From Malania oleifera (taxonomy: Eukaryota > Streptophyta > Magnoliopsida > Santalales > Ximeniaceae): DNA of 64,000 nt. Location of the stretch: the NCBI RefSeq assembly GCF_029873635.1, contig NC_080426.1, positions 54,698,093-54,762,092 of the forward strand, given 5' to 3'. Below, in pieces: positions 61,681 through 64,000 of the stretch; positions within the stretch are counted from its first letter, which is position 1; each line of letters opens with the position of its first letter. Position numbers and translations under genes: made by a program. The notes under the pieces were generated by a model that did not search any database, was not told the origin of the DNA, and was given only the letters and a program-made list of their open reading frames with translations.

Positions 61681-62419
61681 TTTAATCGATTCAACTTTAA
61701 TCAAATCCTGACTTAACTTAATCCCCTAACCTGTTTACTGAGAGAGTTCCTACGACGCTACTAAAGCCCAACACACAGTGACACGGGCTCCAACACCCTA
61801 AAAACACATTTCCCCGGTTCAAACAACCCAATCCCCAGAACAATAATCATTAAACATCCCCAAGCCCATACACCCCCTTTAAACAATTAAATGCTAGAAA
61901 AATAGCCCATTTCTACCTTTACCTCAACTTTGGAGTGATGCCTAGAAAACCACAAAACATGATTTTGTTTCGGTGAACTCATAGATAATTTCCCCCAGAT
62001 CCTCATGGTGACTTCTAATCGTCGATTCAGGCAATGAATGACGAGAAATCAAAGAGAGAAGGGGTGGGGAGCGCAGGTCTAAAGAGAGAGAGATATTTGA
62101 TTTCCTCATGAAGAAGTAATTTAAAACCTATTTATAGATTGTTGACTCGGCTGACTTTGTTGACGAAATGGAGCATTCGTCGATGAGTTGTAGAAGGACG
62201 TTCGTTGATGAAAGAAGGGGCTCTTTGACGAACTTGAAGCCTGAAATTTCCTGTCTTTTGGGATTTCTTCGTCGACAACGCCTGAACTTTGTCGACAAGT
62301 CACAGAATGGCACTCGTCGACGAAAACAAGGGATTCGTCAACAAGCCCTACTGCTTTGTACTCTTTTAATTTCCCCTTCTTCTTTTCTTATTTATTTCTT
62401 TTATTTTCTAAGTTCGCGT

Positions 62420-64000
62420 TTCTACTGATACTGACATTGTTGTAGTGTACTGATAAACAGAGAGTTATATATGCCATATTCAGACCGAGAGAGGAGGCTG
62501 AGCGTTGGTGGTCCACTGTGAGTCTCTTAGAGAAGAAGAGACCAGTACACATAGCCATGACCTGGAGCTGGTTTAAAGAGATATTTTTTGACCGATATTT
62601 CCCCACGACCACTAGAGAAGTTAAAGTCGAGGAGTTCTTGAATCTGACCCAAGGGCACCTGAGAGTTCAACAGTACGCGGTAAAGTTTGTTGAGCTGTCC
62701 CGCTTTGCCCCTTATATAGTCGCAAATGAGGTGAATAAGGTAAGAAAATTTGAGAGAGGCTTGAGGCAAGAAATCTATGAATAGGCGGCAGTTTTGAAGA
62801 TGCAAGATTTTACAGAATTGGTAGATAGGGTTGTCGTAGCGGAGACAAGCAGGCAAAGAGATGTCGAGGTACAGAGTCAAAGGAAGAGACCCACGCCTCC
62901 TGGATTTCAGGCAAGTACTTGCCGAGGCCCGTGGAGAAGAGGTAGATATAGTAGGGGACAGAGACAGGATATGGAAATCCGTGGAATTCAGGGCGAGCAT
63001 ACTTGACCTATTTGCCCTAGATGTGGCAGGAGGCACGTGGGAGAGTGTCAAGAGGGAAGGAATATCTGCTATCAATGTGGTATACTGGGTGTCTTGGCAC
63101 AAGACTATTGTGCGCAGCCAAGAAATGCTCCCACCCTCAAATAATTCCAAGGAAACAATCAGGTACCCTGAGGTGACCAGCATAAGAATACCGCGCAGGC
63201 ATAGGTCTACGCACTAACACCAGGAGATACTTAGGTGGCTGGCAATGTGGTGACATGTATTATTACTATGCTTTCAATTAAATCTATTGTTCTATTTGAT
63301 TCAGGGGCCAAACACTCTTTTGTATCTATGGGGTATATCAAGTTATGTGGGATAGAAACTCAGTTGCCAGACACCGAATTATCAGTAGCCACACCACCAG
63401 GATCAGTAGTGAGGTTTCAAAGGGTAGTTAAAGGGTATCCAGTGGAAATTCATGGGAGAGTGCTAACAGCTGACCTCGTAATGTTAGACATGCATGGATT
63501 CAATATGATATTGGAAATAGATTGGTTAGCCTCCAACTATGCCAGCATCAACTACCATCAGAAAGAGGTGGTATTCAGACCTTCTGGAGAGCAGGAGTTA
63601 GATTTTTGGGGTCACATGTGCGTTTCTCACCACAGTTAGTGTCAGTTATTCAATCAAGGAGGCTACTCCTAGATGGATGTCAAGGGCACATAGCTTGTGT
63701 GAAGGAAATTCCGAAGAAAGAATTGAAACTTACCAATTTTCTAGTAGTGAAGGAATTTTCAAATGTCTTTCTAGAGGAATTACTTGGATTACCTCTTGAC
63801 CATGAGATTGAATTTGTCGTTGATTTGCTACTAGGGATGGCACCAATTTCTTAAGCTCCCTACAGAATGGCTCCAGTAGAATTGAAAGAATTAAAAGATC
63901 ATTTGCAAGAATTATTAGATAAGGGATTTATTAGATCTAGTGTATCACCCTAGGGAGCACCAGTTCTATTTTAAAGAAGAAAAATGAGTTGATAAGGATG
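62420..64000 (+). pseudogene. Ty3/gypsy gag, protease and RT start, running off the window
   Basis: Gag lacks its N-terminus: '[20 protein letters not shown]', '[20 protein letters not shown]', '[20 protein letters not shown]', '[19 protein letters not shown]', '[12 protein letters not shown]', then a degraded knuckle 'CYQCGILGVLAQDYC' (63072-63120). Protease at 63235-63639 is nearly intact: 'VLFDSGAKHSFVSMGYIKLC', 'GYPVEIHGRVLTADLVMLDM' 'HGFNMILEIDWL', with the DSGA active site. After a frameshift near 63605-63620, 'HIACVKEIPKKELKLTNFLV', 'VKEFSNVFLEELLGLPLDHE', '[20 protein letters not shown]' begin RT. Few stops (62782, 63006, 63853, 63951) make this one of the younger elements. It is cut on the left by the minus gypsy LTR. 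Confidence 0.92.

Larger units (their letters stand above)
58222..62418 (-). mobile_element. Ty3/gypsy 5' LTR, split by a Sirevirus-like solo LTR
   Basis: On the minus strand it ends GGGGCATTACA at 58222. Its start lies near 62415-62420, where 'CTAAGTTCGCG' gives way to a plus-strand gag, but a clean TG is not visible. Without the 2,085-bp insert and its duplication it is about 2.1 kb. It has GTCGAC at 62271, 62291 and 62316 with variants, CTATAAATAGG at about 62128-62138 (complement), and a GA/CT tract at 62040-62092. 58720-59000 and 59150-59260 hold short repeated phrases ('ACCCGGCTCTCAGCCAT'). Its start cuts the opposite-strand gag at 62420. Confidence 0.75.

Noticed and set aside
62527..63183. 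218-aa minus frame, the second longest in the window
   Set aside because: It is antisense to a clear gypsy gag and has no domain of its own.

Overview
The window is plant nuclear DNA, almost certainly from a eudicot-like flowering plant. Three things show this: a plant-type polyubiquitin gene, a fragment of chloroplast petD, and dense plant LTR retrotransposons primed by initiator-Met tRNA. It is a retrotransposon graveyard with one clear host gene. Nearly every other open frame is a decayed element or a chance frame.

Layout. 1-14256 is a nested stack, all in minus orientation. A Sirevirus-like copia element (5' LTR 12122-14256, gag, deleted pol, 3' LTR start at 7989) is cut by a second Sirevirus-like element (LTR 5799-7916, gag). 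That one is cut by a gypsy element (LTR 2252-4759, gag), which is cut by a repeat ending at 1171. 14257-28569 holds pieces of a very large, unclassified LTR-like repeat (G-box cluster, tandem duplications, a 69-bp tandem array, head-to-head TGTCGC termini) and the 3' end of a deleted copia element (17648-18646). 28570-34155 has a copia gag-protease with its LTR, another piece of the large repeat, one unrecognised frame and a copia LTR. 34192-38492 has two minus gypsy LTRs and an integrase 3' end. 38640-40015 is a gypsy-type 'Transposase_28'-like remnant. 40030-46214 is a gypsy element with gag but no pol, whose 5' LTR carries the chloroplast insertion. 46216-47738 is a broken hAT transposase tail.

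The host gene is a five-repeat polyubiquitin on the minus strand (CDS 47940-49088). It appears to have a long 5'-UTR intron (about 49089-52069) enlarged by a MITE-like insertion, and a TATA/G-box promoter near 52154-52205. Beyond it are another deleted copia 3' end (52849-54131), a degenerate gypsy gag-pol (about 54140-57777) with its LTR (58222 to about 62418) split by a complete Sirevirus-like solo LTR (59542-61621, TSD ATATA), and an opposite-strand gypsy gag-protease that leaves the window at 64000.

The most interesting pattern is regulatory. LTRs from at least three unrelated lineages carry clusters of GTCGAC-centred palindromes just upstream of their TATA box, and a near-identical 34-bp phrase is shared between a copia LTR and a gypsy LTR. 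Element names rest on reading translations and LTR/PBS structure by eye; no searches were run.
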